64,000 nt of DNA from Paraconexibacter algicola (GTDB lineage Bacteria > Actinomycetota > Thermoleophilia > Solirubrobacterales > Solirubrobacteraceae): NCBI RefSeq assembly GCF_003044185.1, contig NZ_PYYB01000001.1:186001-250000 (forward strand), given 5' to 3'. The position numbers were made by a program, and so were the translations under genes. The notes under the pieces are model-generated. The model was given only the letters and a program-made list of their open reading frames with translations, had not been told where the DNA came from and searched no databases. This document shows, in pieces, positions 56,496 through 64,000 of the stretch (its first letter is position 1; each line of letters begins with the position of its first letter).

Positions 56496-57422
56496 ATGCT
56501 CGGTTTCGCGACCTCCCGCTGGGTGCGGGCGCCCGACGGCACCCGCCTGCACGCCGCCGTCAGCGCGCCGCCCGGACGCCGGAAGGCGCGCAGCGCGATC
56601 GTGCTCGTCCACGGCTTCACGATGGACCACACGTTCTGGGACCGGCAGGTCGAGGTGCTGCGCGAGCACCACCTCGTCATCGCGATGGACCAGCGCGGGC
56701 ACGGCCGCAGCGACCCCGCCGGGCGCGACGGCTGGCACCACCACGTCCTCGGCCGGGACGTCGAGGCCGTCGTGCGCGCGCTCGTGCCCGACGGCCTGTC
56801 GGCCACGGCGGTCGGGCACTCGATGGGGGGCATGGCGCTCATGGGCTGGGCCGCCGTGACCGCCCACGCCCCGCACGAGCGGCAGCTCGACGCGGTCGTG
56901 CTGGCCAACACCACCGCGCACGGCGTGCCCAACGGGATCGTCCTGCGGCTCCCGCCGTGGATCTCCGCGCAGTTCGTCTACGGGCTCGCCCCGCTCGTCA
57001 GCCTGCCGCTGCCGCTCGACGGTCGCCTCGCGCCCGTGGTCCGGCCGCTCCTGCGCCACCTCGCGTTCGGGGAGCGCGCCTCCCGCCGCGACGTGGCGAC
57101 CACCGAGCGGCTGTTCTTCGGCACCGACCCGCGCCAGCGCGCGGACGCCGCCCGGTTCCTCTGGCGGCTCGACGCGCGCGACGGGATCGAGGCGCTCGCC
57201 GGGGTCGACGTCACCGTGCTGGTCGGCGGCCGCGACCGGCTGACGCCCGCCGCCCGCGGCAACGAGATCGCGCAGGCGCTCGACGCGCCCGTGATCCTGC
57301 TCGCGCGGTGCGGCCACCAGGCGCCGATGGAGGACGCGGGCGCGGTGACCGAGGTGATCCTCCACGCGGCCAACCAGGCCCGCCGGCTCGCGCGGCGACG
57401 CGCGCGGACGGCCTCCGGCTGA
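56496..57422 (+). CDS. Alpha/beta hydrolase
   Basis: 308 residues. Core motifs: LVHGFTMDHTFWDRQ (oxyanion HGF), VIAMDQRGHGRSDPAGRDGW, nucleophile elbow AVGHSMGGMALMG, acid in VTVLVGGRDRLTPAA and catalytic His in LLARCGHQAPMED. An inserted hydrophobic lid region (about residues 145-190) suggests an esterase or lipase-type substrate. A basic C-terminal tail (ARRLARRRARTASG) follows. It converges with the MarR gene 11 bases away. Confidence 0.9.
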   Translation: MLGFATSRWVRAPDGTRLHAAVSAPPGRRKARSAIVLVHGFTMDHTFWDRQVEVLREHHLVIAMDQRGHGRSDPAGRDGWHHHVLGRDVEAVVRALVPDGLSATAVGHSMGGMALMGWAAVTAHAPHERQLDAVVLANTTAHGVPNGIVLRLPPWISAQFVYGLAPLVSLPLPLDGRLAPVVRPLLRHLAFGERASRRDVATTERLFFGTDPRQRADAARFLWRLDARDGIEALAGVDVTVLVGGRDRLTPAARGNEIAQALDAPVILLARCGHQAPMEDAGAVTEVILHAANQARRLARRRARTASG

Positions 57423-57433
57423 CCGGGCCGCCG

Positions 57434-57943
57434 CTATCGATCCGCCCCGGAGACCTCCTCGGCGCAGGAGCTCTCCGCGGTCGCCCTCGCGGTCGCGCGC
57501 TGCAGCAGGCGGTGGAGCGTCGCGCGCTCCTTCGTCGTGAGGTCGGCCAGGACCTCGTCCTCCACTGCGGCGAGCGCGAACTCCGCACGGGCCAGCAGGT
57601 GCTGCCCGGCCTCGGTGAGCTCGACGACATGCCGGCGCCGGTCCTCCGCGGAGCGACGACGCAGCACCCAGCCGTGCTCCTCGAGCTCGTTGAGCAGGCC
57701 GACGAGGTTGGTGCGGTCGATCTGGATCGCCCCGGCGAGGTCCTGCTGGGCGATGCCGGGCGAGTCGCGCAGCACGGTCAGCGCGATCAGGTGCCGTGAC
57801 CGCAGTCCCAACGGCTCCAGCGCGGCCTCGCTGCGCAGCCGCATCAGCCGCGCGAGGTGCACGACGAAGACGGCTGATCGGGGCGGAGCCTGGTTGACCA
57901 CGGGGAGCTCGGTGATGGGCCCACGATACTCCCCGACCGCCAT
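57434..57943 (-). CDS. MarR-family transcriptional regulator
   Basis: 169 residues from ATG 57943; the true start may lie a little further in, since the first 20 residues are not conserved in type. The winged helix is clear: LIALTVLRDSPGIAQQDLAG, AIQIDRTNLVGLLNELEEHG, WVLRRRSAEDRRRHVVELTE. One Cys near the C-terminus (SSCAEEVS) might be a redox or quinone sensor. It is divergent from the azoreductase gene, and an inverted repeat lies between them. Confidence 0.9.
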   Translation of the reverse strand: MAVGEYRGPITELPVVNQAPPRSAVFVVHLARLMRLRSEAALEPLGLRSRHLIALTVLRDSPGIAQQDLAGAIQIDRTNLVGLLNELEEHGWVLRRRSAEDRRRHVVELTEAGQHLLARAEFALAAVEDEVLADLTTKERATLHRLLQRATARATAESSCAEEVSGADR

Positions 57944-57964
57944 CCAGCGGTGTGCTACAACTCA

Positions 57965-57997
57965 TTTGCGTTTCACAACACATCTATCTGACGCAAA
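57965..57997. promoter_or_regulatory. TTTGCGT/ACGCAAA inverted repeat between marR and azoreductase
   Basis: Perfect 7-bp arms TTTGCGT (57965-57971) and ACGCAAA (57991-57997) are separated by 19 AT-rich bases in the 71-base divergent gap. The position and symmetry fit a MarR-type operator controlling both genes. Confidence 0.6.
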
Positions 57998-58014
57998 GGA
58001 GTCCGAACCACGTC

Positions 58015-58656
58015 ATGCCCCACCTCCTGCACATCGACTCGAGCATCCAGGGCGAGCGCTCGGTCAGCCGTCGACTCACCGCGCGCGCCGCCGAGCGCTG
58101 GCGCTCGGCCCACCCCGGTGGCACGTCCACCTACCGCGACCTCGGCGCCGCGCCCCTGCCGCATCTCGACAGCGACTCAGGGACCGCGCGCATGCTCCCC
58201 CCGGAGGCGCACACCCCGGCACAGGCGACGTCCTACGCGCTGAGCCAGGAGCTGGTCGGCGAGATCCTCGCCGCCGACACCATCCTGCTCGGGATGCCGC
58301 TCTACAACTTCGGCGCCCCGAGCTCGGTGAAGACCTGGGTCGACCACCTGATCCTGCCGGGAGTGGCGTTCGACCACGAGACCCAGGAGGGTCTGCTGGG
58401 CGACCGCGACCTGCTCGTCCTTGCCTCGCGCGGAGGCGGCTACACGCCCGGCTCGCCCAAGGAGGGGTGGGATCACGCCGAGACGTGGCTGCCCCATGGC
58501 CTCAGCATGACCGGGCTGCGGCCGCGCTTCATCACCGCGCAGCTCACGCTCGCCGACGTGAATCCGGCGATGGCCGATCTCAAGCCGCTCGCCGCCGAGA
58601 GCCTCGCGGCGGCCGAGCGCGAGATCGACGCCCAGTGGACGGGCGTGACGGCCTAG
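58015..58656 (+). CDS. azoR: FMN-dependent NADH-azoreductase
   Basis: 213 residues from ATG 58015, with AAAGGAG upstream. Flavodoxin-like fold: LLHIDSSIQGERSVSRRLTA, the LLGMPLYNFGAPSSVKTWVD then HLILPGVAF segment for FMN binding, and LVLASRGGGYTPGSP. These match AzoR. It reduces quinones and azo compounds with NADH in the cytoplasm, protecting against electrophile stress. Expression is probably repressed by the divergent MarR protein. Its stop shares bases with the stop of the convergent cupin gene. Confidence 0.92.
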   Translation: MPHLLHIDSSIQGERSVSRRLTARAAERWRSAHPGGTSTYRDLGAAPLPHLDSDSGTARMLPPEAHTPAQATSYALSQELVGEILAADTILLGMPLYNFGAPSSVKTWVDHLILPGVAFDHETQEGLLGDRDLLVLASRGGGYTPGSPKEGWDHAETWLPHGLSMTGLRPRFITAQLTLADVNPAMADLKPLAAESLAAAEREIDAQWTGVTA

Positions 58657-59069
58657 GAGAACTCCCAGCCGTACTCCCCGGCCAGGCGAAGGAGCTCTGG
58701 ACCGTCGATCTGGGCGTCCTGCGACTCCTGCCCGATCGCCGCGAAGAACTCCTCGATCCCGGCGGGGGAGAAGATCACGACGCGCTCGAGCGGCTCGTCG
58801 CCCGCGGTTCCGCCGGCGTGCAGCAGACCCGGCGGCAGGTGCACGGTGCTCCCGGCGGGGACCTCCATCCGCTCGTCCTCTCCACCGAGCGCGAGCCACA
58901 TGGTCCCGCCGGTCACGTGGATGGTCTCGGACTCGACGAGGTGTCGGTGCGGGGGCAGCTCCCACCCGGGCGGCGCCTCGTCGACCAGCAGCGTGAAGGC
59001 CCCGGCCGTGTCCTCTCCGGTCAGCCGGATCTCGGTCCGGACCCCGCCGGGCAGCCACAGGTCGTGCAT
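58653..59069 (-). CDS. Cupin domain protein
   Basis: 138 residues from ATG 59069. A single cupin barrel: ELPPHRHLVESETIHVTGGT (metal ligands His, His, Glu in the first motif) and VPAGSTVHLPPGLLHAGG (second motif, His). The remaining C-terminal 35 residues are helical. It probably binds a metal and may be an enzyme or ligand-binding protein. It converges with azoR, the two stops sharing the four bases CTAG. Confidence 0.9.
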   Translation of the reverse strand: MHDLWLPGGVRTEIRLTGEDTAGAFTLLVDEAPPGWELPPHRHLVESETIHVTGGTMWLALGGEDERMEVPAGSTVHLPPGLLHAGGTAGDEPLERVVIFSPAGIEEFFAAIGQESQDAQIDGPELLRLAGEYGWEFS

Positions 59070-59095
59070 GCCGGCGATCCTCGCAGGTGCGGGCG

Positions 59096-60535
59096 CTACA
59101 GCGAGCGCGCGCGCTGGCCCTTCGTGCGCTTGGCGAGCGTGACGGCGGCCGCGGCGTCGACGATCCCCCAGCCGAGCTCGCGGTCGTACCCGCCGCTGCG
59201 CCGCGCCGTCCCCTTGACGATCCGGATCACCTGGCGGGCCGTGAGCCGCTTGTTCGCCGCCCGCACGAGCGCGACGACCCCGGCGACCTGCGGCGTCGCC
59301 ATCGACGTGCCGCTGAGGTACGCGTACGCCTGGCTGCCGCGGTAGTCGGCGCGGCAGCCGCAGGGCGGCACCGACGGGCCGAACACGCTGAACGATCCGG
59401 TGTCGAGGATCGTCGCGGTGCGCGGGAACAGGGAGAAGATGCCGCCGGGGCCCGGGGCGGTCCCCGCGGCGTCGTAGCGGAAGCTGCCGTAGGCGGCCAC
59501 CGAGATCTGGGAGCCGCGCCCGGCGTACGCGGCGCGACGGCCGTCGACCGTGGCGGCGGTGACGACCAGGCCCCGCCCCTGGGCGATCTTCGAACCGGTG
59601 CCGGTCGGCTGCAGGTAGTTCGCCGGATCGCCCTGCTCGGTGACGGCCTCGTCGGCCGCGGCCGCGACCATCACGACGTCGCGGTCCAGCGCGTAGTCGA
59701 TCGCGCGGCGCAGCACGGCGGGGGCGCGCGGGCGGTTGTTCGCACCGAAGCTGAAGTTCAGGACGCGGGCCCCGGCCTTCACGGCGGAGACGATGCTCGC
59801 GGCGACGCTCGTGTCCGACAGGTCGGTCTTCACCACCACGAGCCGGCAGTTGTAGCCCGCGCCGGCGATCCCGGTGCCGTTGCCCGCGTCGCCGCAGGCG
59901 AGCCCCGCGACGTGGGTGCCGTGCCCCTCCTCGTCGGTGCGCGCACGGTCGGACGTCGCGTGCTCGTCGATCGCCCGCACGACCTTGCGCTGCAGGTCCG
60001 GGTGGTCGACGTCGGCGCCCGAGTCGATGACTCCGACGCGGATGCCGCCGCCGCGCGCGACGCCCCAGGCGGTCGGCAGCCGCAGCCCGTAGGCCCACCA
60101 CTGCACCGGCGTCCCCGGGTCCGTCCCGGGGGCGCCCTCGGCATCGATCAGCGCCGGGTCGTTGGGCAGGACGTCGGCGCGGTACGCGAGCCGCCGCGCG
60201 ACGGTCTGGACGCTGTCGACCCCGGCGGCCCGCCGCAGGCCGCGGGCGACGCCGGCCGCGTCGACTCCGGTGGCGACCTCGAGCTCGGTCAGGCCGATCT
60301 CGGGCACGCGGCGCACGACGCGCACGGCGGACGAGGCGGCGGCCCGCGCGGTGGTCGTCGTGGCGCCGGCGGTGGCGCCGGGCTCGGCCAGCACGCTGAG
60401 CCGGGTGCCGGCCTGCGCAGGGGTCGTGGCGGCGAGGCCGAGCAGCAGCGCGGCGGCGACGGTGCGGGCGGCCCGCCGGGCCGTGGCGGGCGGCGGCGGG
60501 ACGCGACGGCGGACGGTCGACGGCGTGGGACGCAC
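59096..60535 (-). CDS. Secreted subtilisin-like (S8) serine protease
   Basis: 479 residues from GTG 60535; a longer frame is rejected. The signal peptide is at about residues 20-42 (VAAALLLGLAATTPAQA). An inhibitor-like propeptide follows to about 120. The catalytic triad is visible: Asp171 in GVIDSGADVDHPD, His205 in GHGTHVAG, Ser411 in SGTSMATPQVAG, with the oxyanion Asn likely replaced or in ANNRPR. Cys pairs (PPCGC) occur near the active Ser. It is an extracellular protease of the subtilase family. Confidence 0.92.
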   Translation of the reverse strand: MRPTPSTVRRRVPPPPATARRAARTVAAALLLGLAATTPAQAGTRLSVLAEPGATAGATTTTARAAASSAVRVVRRVPEIGLTELEVATGVDAAGVARGLRRAAGVDSVQTVARRLAYRADVLPNDPALIDAEGAPGTDPGTPVQWWAYGLRLPTAWGVARGGGIRVGVIDSGADVDHPDLQRKVVRAIDEHATSDRARTDEEGHGTHVAGLACGDAGNGTGIAGAGYNCRLVVVKTDLSDTSVAASIVSAVKAGARVLNFSFGANNRPRAPAVLRRAIDYALDRDVVMVAAAADEAVTEQGDPANYLQPTGTGSKIAQGRGLVVTAATVDGRRAAYAGRGSQISVAAYGSFRYDAAGTAPGPGGIFSLFPRTATILDTGSFSVFGPSVPPCGCRADYRGSQAYAYLSGTSMATPQVAGVVALVRAANKRLTARQVIRIVKGTARRSGGYDRELGWGIVDAAAAVTLAKRTKGQRARSL

Positions 60536-60671
60536 CCCCACAGTCTGCCGTGCCGGGCCGCGCGACGGCGCCGATAGCAGCCCCGGCGACGATCTTCGGA
60601 CGGAGGGTTCGAGGTCGCACGCTCGGGGAACACTCAGCGGACTCCCGCACTTCACCGCCACCCTGATCCCC

Positions 60672-61439
60672 ATGGCCATCCTCCCCCACGCGCTGACGCC
60701 CCGGACCCCGCCGGCCCCCGGCACCACCCCGCTGCGCGTGGTCGCCCATGGCGCGCGCAGCGTCCGCGGGCTGCGCCGGATGCGCAACGAGGACGCGGTC
60801 CTCCTGGCCTCCCCGCTGCTGGCGGTCGCCGACGGCGTCGGCGGGCACGCCGGCGGGGACGACGCGTCCGCACTGACGGTCGCCGCGCTGCGCCGCGCCG
60901 TGCCGGACGGTGCGGTGCGCGATCCCGAGGACGCGCTGCTCGACGCACTCGACGAGGCGAACGCCGCCGTGCGCGCGGCCGCCCGCTCCCGGCGCGTCGA
61001 GGGCATGGCCAGCACGGTCGTCGCCGCGCTGCTCACCGCCGAGGGCGTGACCGTCGCCCACGCCGGGGACAGCCGCGCCTACCTCTGGCACGACGGCCGG
61101 CTCGAGCGGCTCACCGACGACCACTCGCTCGTCGCCGTGCTCGAGGCACGCGAGCAGATCACCGAGGACGAGGCCCGCCGTCACCCGCTGCGGTCCTCGA
61201 TCCTGCGGGCGATCGGGCTCGACGACGAGCTCCGCGCCGACGTCGACACCGTGCCGGTCGCGCCGGGCGACGTCCTCGTCCTCTGCACCGACGGCATCAG
61301 CGACCAGCTGACCGACGCCGAGATCGCCGACGTGCTCGCCTCCACGACCGACCCGGACGAGGCCTGCGACGTGCTCGTCGCGCTCGCGCGCGAGACCGGC
61401 GGCGACGACACGACCGTCGTCGTCGCGCAGCTCGGCTGA
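60672..61439 (+). CDS. PP2C-type serine/threonine phosphatase
   Basis: 255 residues from ATG 60672. All PP2C metal-binding motifs are present: RRMRNEDAVLLASP, LLAVADGVGGHAGGDDAS, VAHAGDSRAYLWHDG, TDDHSLVAVL, LCTDGISDQLTD and the final GGDDTTVVVAQL. It is a soluble Mg/Mn-dependent phosphatase, typically the partner of a Hanks-type kinase, but none is adjacent. It sits 52 bases upstream of a two-component pair on the same strand. Confidence 0.93.
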   Translation: MAILPHALTPRTPPAPGTTPLRVVAHGARSVRGLRRMRNEDAVLLASPLLAVADGVGGHAGGDDASALTVAALRRAVPDGAVRDPEDALLDALDEANAAVRAAARSRRVEGMASTVVAALLTAEGVTVAHAGDSRAYLWHDGRLERLTDDHSLVAVLEAREQITEDEARRHPLRSSILRAIGLDDELRADVDTVPVAPGDVLVLCTDGISDQLTDAEIADVLASTTDPDEACDVLVALARETGGDDTTVVVAQLG

Positions 61440-61491
61440 CGCCGGGGCGGCGGCGGGCCCCCGCCGCGGCCCGTCCTGGGATGATCGGCGC

Positions 61492-62580
61492 ATGTCCTCG
61501 GTGGCCGGCGACCTCACGGCGCAGCAGCCCGAGCGCCCCCCGCGCCGCGGACGGCTGACCGGCCTGCGCGACGCGCACCCGGGCGCCCTGATCTCGGCCG
61601 CCGGGCTCGCCGTCGTCGTGGCCGGGCTCGCGTGCACGCTCGTCTGGGCGCTGCTGGGCGCGGACACGACCTACTGGCCGGTGTGGGTGTGGATCGGCGG
61701 CGGGGCGCCGGTCGCGGCCGCCGCCGCTGTGCGGGTGTCGTGGCGGATCCCGGCCGGACCGGCCCGCTGGGCGAGCGCGCACGCCGGGGTCGGCGCGGTC
61801 GCGGCCACGCTGCTCGCGTGCATCTGGCTGCTGACCGGCGGCGGCTTCTGGCTGGCCTGGGTCCTCTTCGGGATGGGCCTGGCGCTGTCCGTCCACGCGC
61901 TGCTGGCGTTCGCCGACCGGCTGCCGCCGCGACCGCGCGAGAAGGTCCTGTCGGCGCGCGTCGACGAGCTCGTCCGCACCCGCCGCGCCGCGCTCGACGA
62001 GCAGGCGATCGCGCTCGCCCGCATCGAGCGCGACCTCCACGACGGGGCGCAGGCCCGCCTGGTCGCGCTGAGCCTCGCGCTCGGCCGGGCCGAGCAGCGC
62101 CTCGGCGAGGACCACGACGCCGCCCCCCTGGTCCGCGACGCGCGCCGCGAGGCGACGGCGGCGATCGCCGAGCTGCGCGACCTCGCGCGCGGGATCGCGC
62201 CGCCGATGCTGCAGGAGCGCGGGCTCGTCGCCGCCGTCGAGGCGCTCGCGCACCGCTCCTCCGTCGCGGTGGACGTCCGCGGAGCGCTCCCCGACCGGCT
62301 GCCCCCATCGACCGAGCGCGCCGCGTACTTCGTCGTCGCCGAGTCGCTCACCAACGTCGCCAAGCACGCGCCCGACGCGCGCGCGACCGTGTCGCTGTTC
62401 GCCTCCGACGGCGCGCTGTGGGTCGAGGTCGCCGACGACGGCCCCGGCGGCGCCGACCCGGCCGGCACCGGGCTGCTCGGCCTGCGCTCCCGCGTCGAGG
62501 CGCTCGACGGCCGCCTGACCGTCACCGACCTGGACCCGACCGGCACGCGGGTGCGTGCGGAGCTGCCGTGCGCGTCGTGA
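61492..62580 (+). CDS. Sensor histidine kinase (HisKA_3, NarL-type)
   Basis: 362 residues. Four membrane spans lie within residues 33-138. The dimerisation/phosphorylation helix is LARIERDLHDGAQARLVALS (His183), followed by a HATPase_c domain with AAYFVVAESLTNVAKHA (N box), VADDGPGGADPAGTGLLGLR and LDPTGTRVRAEL. The sensor is membrane-embedded with almost no extracellular loop, as in intramembrane-sensing kinases such as DesK or LiaS. It overlaps the response-regulator start by 13 bases. Confidence 0.93.
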   Translation: MSSVAGDLTAQQPERPPRRGRLTGLRDAHPGALISAAGLAVVVAGLACTLVWALLGADTTYWPVWVWIGGGAPVAAAAAVRVSWRIPAGPARWASAHAGVGAVAATLLACIWLLTGGGFWLAWVLFGMGLALSVHALLAFADRLPPRPREKVLSARVDELVRTRRAALDEQAIALARIERDLHDGAQARLVALSLALGRAEQRLGEDHDAAPLVRDARREATAAIAELRDLARGIAPPMLQERGLVAAVEALAHRSSVAVDVRGALPDRLPPSTERAAYFVVAESLTNVAKHAPDARATVSLFASDGALWVEVADDGPGGADPAGTGLLGLRSRVEALDGRLTVTDLDPTGTRVRAELPCAS

Positions 62581-63224
62581 TCGCCGAGGACCACGTGCTG
62601 CTGCGGGCGGGGATCGTGGCGCTGCTGGCGGACCACGACATCGAGGTCGTCGCCGAGGTCGAGGACGGCGAGGGCCTGCTCCGCGTGCTCGGCGGGCACA
62701 AGCCCGACCTGGCGATCGTCGACGTGCGGCTTCCGCCGACGTTCACCGACGAGGGCATCCGCGCGGCGATCGAGGCCCGCCGGCGCTGGCCGCAGCTCGG
62801 CGTGCTCGTGCTCTCGCAGCACGTCGAGGAGGCGTACACGTCGGAGCTGCTGGCCTCCGGCGGCGGCGGGCTGGGCTACCTGCTGAAGGAGCGCGTCGCC
62901 GAGGTCGCCGACTTCGTGGATGCGGTGCACCGCGTCGCCGACGGCGGCACCGCCCTGGACCGCGAGGTCGTCGCGCAGCTCGTGCGCCCGGCCGAGCGCG
63001 TGCAGGACGGTCGCCTCGCCGACCTCACGCCCCGCGAGCGGGACGTGCTCGGCCTCATGGCGGAGGGCCGCTCCAACGCCGCGATCGCCCGCGAGCTCGT
63101 CGTCACGGCGGGCGCGGTCGAGAAGCACGTCACGAGCATCTTCGGAAAGCTCGACCTGCCGGCCAGCTCCGACGACCACCGGCGCGTCCTCGCCGTCCTC
63201 GCCTGGCTGCAGGACCAGGGCTGA
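62568..63224 (+). CDS. NarL/FixJ-type response regulator
   Basis: 218 residues from GTG 62568. The receiver has acid pocket AEDH (Glu7, Asp8), phosphorylation site Asp52 in LAIVDVRLPP and Lys in LGYLLKERV. The C-terminal LuxR HTH is LTPRERDVLGLMAEGRSNAA then IARELVVTAGAVEKHVTSIF. It is the partner of the overlapping kinase gene. The desaturase gene begins 84 bases downstream and may be a target. Confidence 0.94.
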   Translation: MRVVIAEDHVLLRAGIVALLADHDIEVVAEVEDGEGLLRVLGGHKPDLAIVDVRLPPTFTDEGIRAAIEARRRWPQLGVLVLSQHVEEAYTSELLASGGGGLGYLLKERVAEVADFVDAVHRVADGGTALDREVVAQLVRPAERVQDGRLADLTPRERDVLGLMAEGRSNAAIARELVVTAGAVEKHVTSIFGKLDLPASSDDHRRVLAVLAWLQDQG

Positions 63225-63237
63225 GCGGGACGGCACC

Positions 63238-63250
63238 GGGGGTTACCCCC
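63238..63250. promoter_or_regulatory. GGGGGT-T-ACCCCC palindrome upstream of desaturase gene
   Basis: A perfect 13-bp palindrome lies in the 84-base gap between the response-regulator stop and the desaturase start. It is a candidate binding site for the adjacent NarL-type regulator. A weak terminator is an alternative. Confidence 0.4.
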
Positions 63251-63308
63251 ACCCCGGCCGGTGGCACCCCCCATCGCTGCGCCGCGCGGCCGCCGCGACG
63301 ATCCGCTC

Positions 63309-64000
63309 GTGTCCCTGATCGAGTCCGCCCCGCCCACGAGCGCGTCGCCGGCCCCGGCACGCGACGACGTCCAGCCCTGCCACAACGAGACGCTGGACCG
63401 CTTCCTCACCGGCCTGGTCACCGGCATCCCGATCCTCGCGCTCGGCATCGTCGGCTGGCAGCTGTGGAACTCGCTGCTGCACGTCAGCGACCTGATCGTG
63501 CTGGCGATCATGTACGTGATCACCTGCCTGGGGATCACCGTCGGCTTCCACCGCCTGTTCACGCACCGCAGCTTCAAGACGGGACCGCGCACGCGCGGCG
63601 TCCTCGCGGTCATGGGGATGATGGCGATCGAGGGCCCGGTGATCTCCTGGGTCGCCGACCACCGCAAGCACCACGCGTTCAGCGACCACGAGGGCGACCC
63701 GCACTCCCCGCACCTGCACGGTCACGGCCTCAAGGGCGCGCTGCACGGCCTGTTCCACGCGCACGTCGGCTGGATCTTCATGCACGACCAGCGCGGCTCG
63801 CACGACCGCTACGCCCCCGACCTGCAGGACGACCCCGTCGTCTCCTGGGCCAACGGCAAGTTCTTCTACTGGGTGCTGCTGGGCCTGGCGCTCCCGTTCG
63901 GCCTCGGCTGGCTGATCGGCGGCTCGCTGGCCACCGCGCTCACCGGCCTGCTGTGGGGCGGCGCCGTGCGGATGCTGCTGCTGCACCACGTCACCTACTC
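63309..64000 (+). CDS. Acyl-CoA/fatty-acid desaturase (delta-9 type), C-terminus cut by window edge
   Basis: The first 230 residues from GTG 63309 are present. Membrane spans occur at about 32-52 and 55-75, with more near 180-210. Two of the three di-iron histidine boxes are seen: HRLFTH (about residue 82) and HRKHH (about 119, in WVADHRKHHAFSDHEGDPHS). The third (HxxHH) would follow the edge after LLLHHVTYS. The protein introduces a double bond into saturated acyl chains using oxygen and electrons, adjusting membrane fluidity. Placement beside a DesKR-like two-component pair is suggestive. Confidence 0.92.
   Translation, partial: MSLIESAPPTSASPAPARDDVQPCHNETLDRFLTGLVTGIPILALGIVGWQLWNSLLHVSDLIVLAIMYVITCLGITVGFHRLFTHRSFKTGPRTRGVLAVMGMMAIEGPVISWVADHRKHHAFSDHEGDPHSPHLHGHGLKGALHGLFHAHVGWIFMHDQRGSHDRYAPDLQDDPVVSWANGKFFYWVLLGLALPFGLGWLIGGSLATALTGLLWGGAVRMLLLHHVTY

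Noticed and set aside
58653-61667. A 1004-codon minus-strand frame that includes the cupin.
   Set aside because: Only the final 138 residues are a cupin; the remainder lies over the S8 protease and the plus-strand PP2C gene.
8456-63250. The palindromes GTGGGGACCCCAC (8456) and GGGGGTTACCCCC (63238) as sites of one regulator.
   Set aside because: The arms differ apart from G runs, and G/C-run palindromes arise often at this GC content. They are kept only as separate low-confidence sites.

Overview
This window is very GC-rich DNA (roughly three quarters G+C by eye), densely packed with genes on both strands. Spacing is short, stop/start overlaps are common, and GTG or TTG starts are frequent. 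The gene content is a SigB/SigF-type partner-switching stress module, TrkAH potassium uptake, many acyl-CoA enzymes, several SRPBCC proteins, RTX-like calcium-repeat exoproteins ending in Cys-rich signatures, and a CsbD protein. Together this suggests an aerobic soil actinobacterium, most likely of the class Thermoleophilia (Solirubrobacter/Conexibacter/Patulibacter-like). That placement is inferred from gene content only. There is no rRNA, CRISPR array, transposase or phage gene; the one RNA gene is tRNA-Ser(GGA).

Layout. 1-7.5 kb: two overlapping minus-strand genes for secreted RTX-like repeat proteins, one cut by the window edge and one of 2059 residues. 7.6-17.4 kb: SRPBCC proteins, a saccharopine-dehydrogenase-like protein, a trkA-trkH operon with an FKBP isomerase upstream, a lipoprotein, a crotonase overlapping RNase H, and a divergent acetyltransferase. 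17.5-24.2 kb: a surface protein, a TetR/acyl-CoA dehydrogenase pair with tandem operators, a ferritin-like protein, an MFS-GntR operon with FadR-type operators, and a trypsin-like protease. 24.3-30.7 kb: a stress-signalling island (PAS-PP2C phosphatase, MerR-type regulator, small membrane protein, CsbD, sigma factor, RsbW-like kinase, a degenerate second ATPase-like protein, STAS antagonist). 30.8-32.1 kb: tRNA-Ser and a roughly 700-base gene-free stretch with two near-identical 51-bp hairpin repeats. 32.1-44.7 kb: YceI, an acyl-CoA dehydrogenase with an orphan SdhA-like flavoprotein, LysE, an M29 aminopeptidase, a large His-rich membrane protein divergent from a MerR regulator, GST, carbonic anhydrase, a CoA transferase/hydrolase and an alpha/beta hydrolase. 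44.7-57.9 kb: TetR, a third RTX-like protein, a saccharopine-dehydrogenase-like enzyme, DUF2277, VanW, an ATPase-GAF-like protein, an acyl-CoA dehydrogenase, MFS, SoxR with its operator, MaoC, a hydrolase and MarR. 58-64 kb: azoreductase, cupin, subtilisin-like protease, PP2C phosphatase, a two-component pair and a fatty-acid desaturase cut by the right edge.

Regulation is unusually readable. At least fourteen genes carry a -10-like hexamer 6-7 bases before the start codon, which predicts leaderless transcripts. Two divergent pairs have overlapping -10 elements. Clear operator-like dyads sit at the TetR, GntR, SoxR and MarR genes.

The most notable items are the paired 51-bp hairpin repeats, the compact bidirectional promoter between RNase H and the acetyltransferase, the His-rich 652-residue membrane protein with a FixH/YtkA-like tail, the degenerate ATPase embedded in the partner-switching operon, and a DesKR-like kinase/regulator pair beside a desaturase gene.
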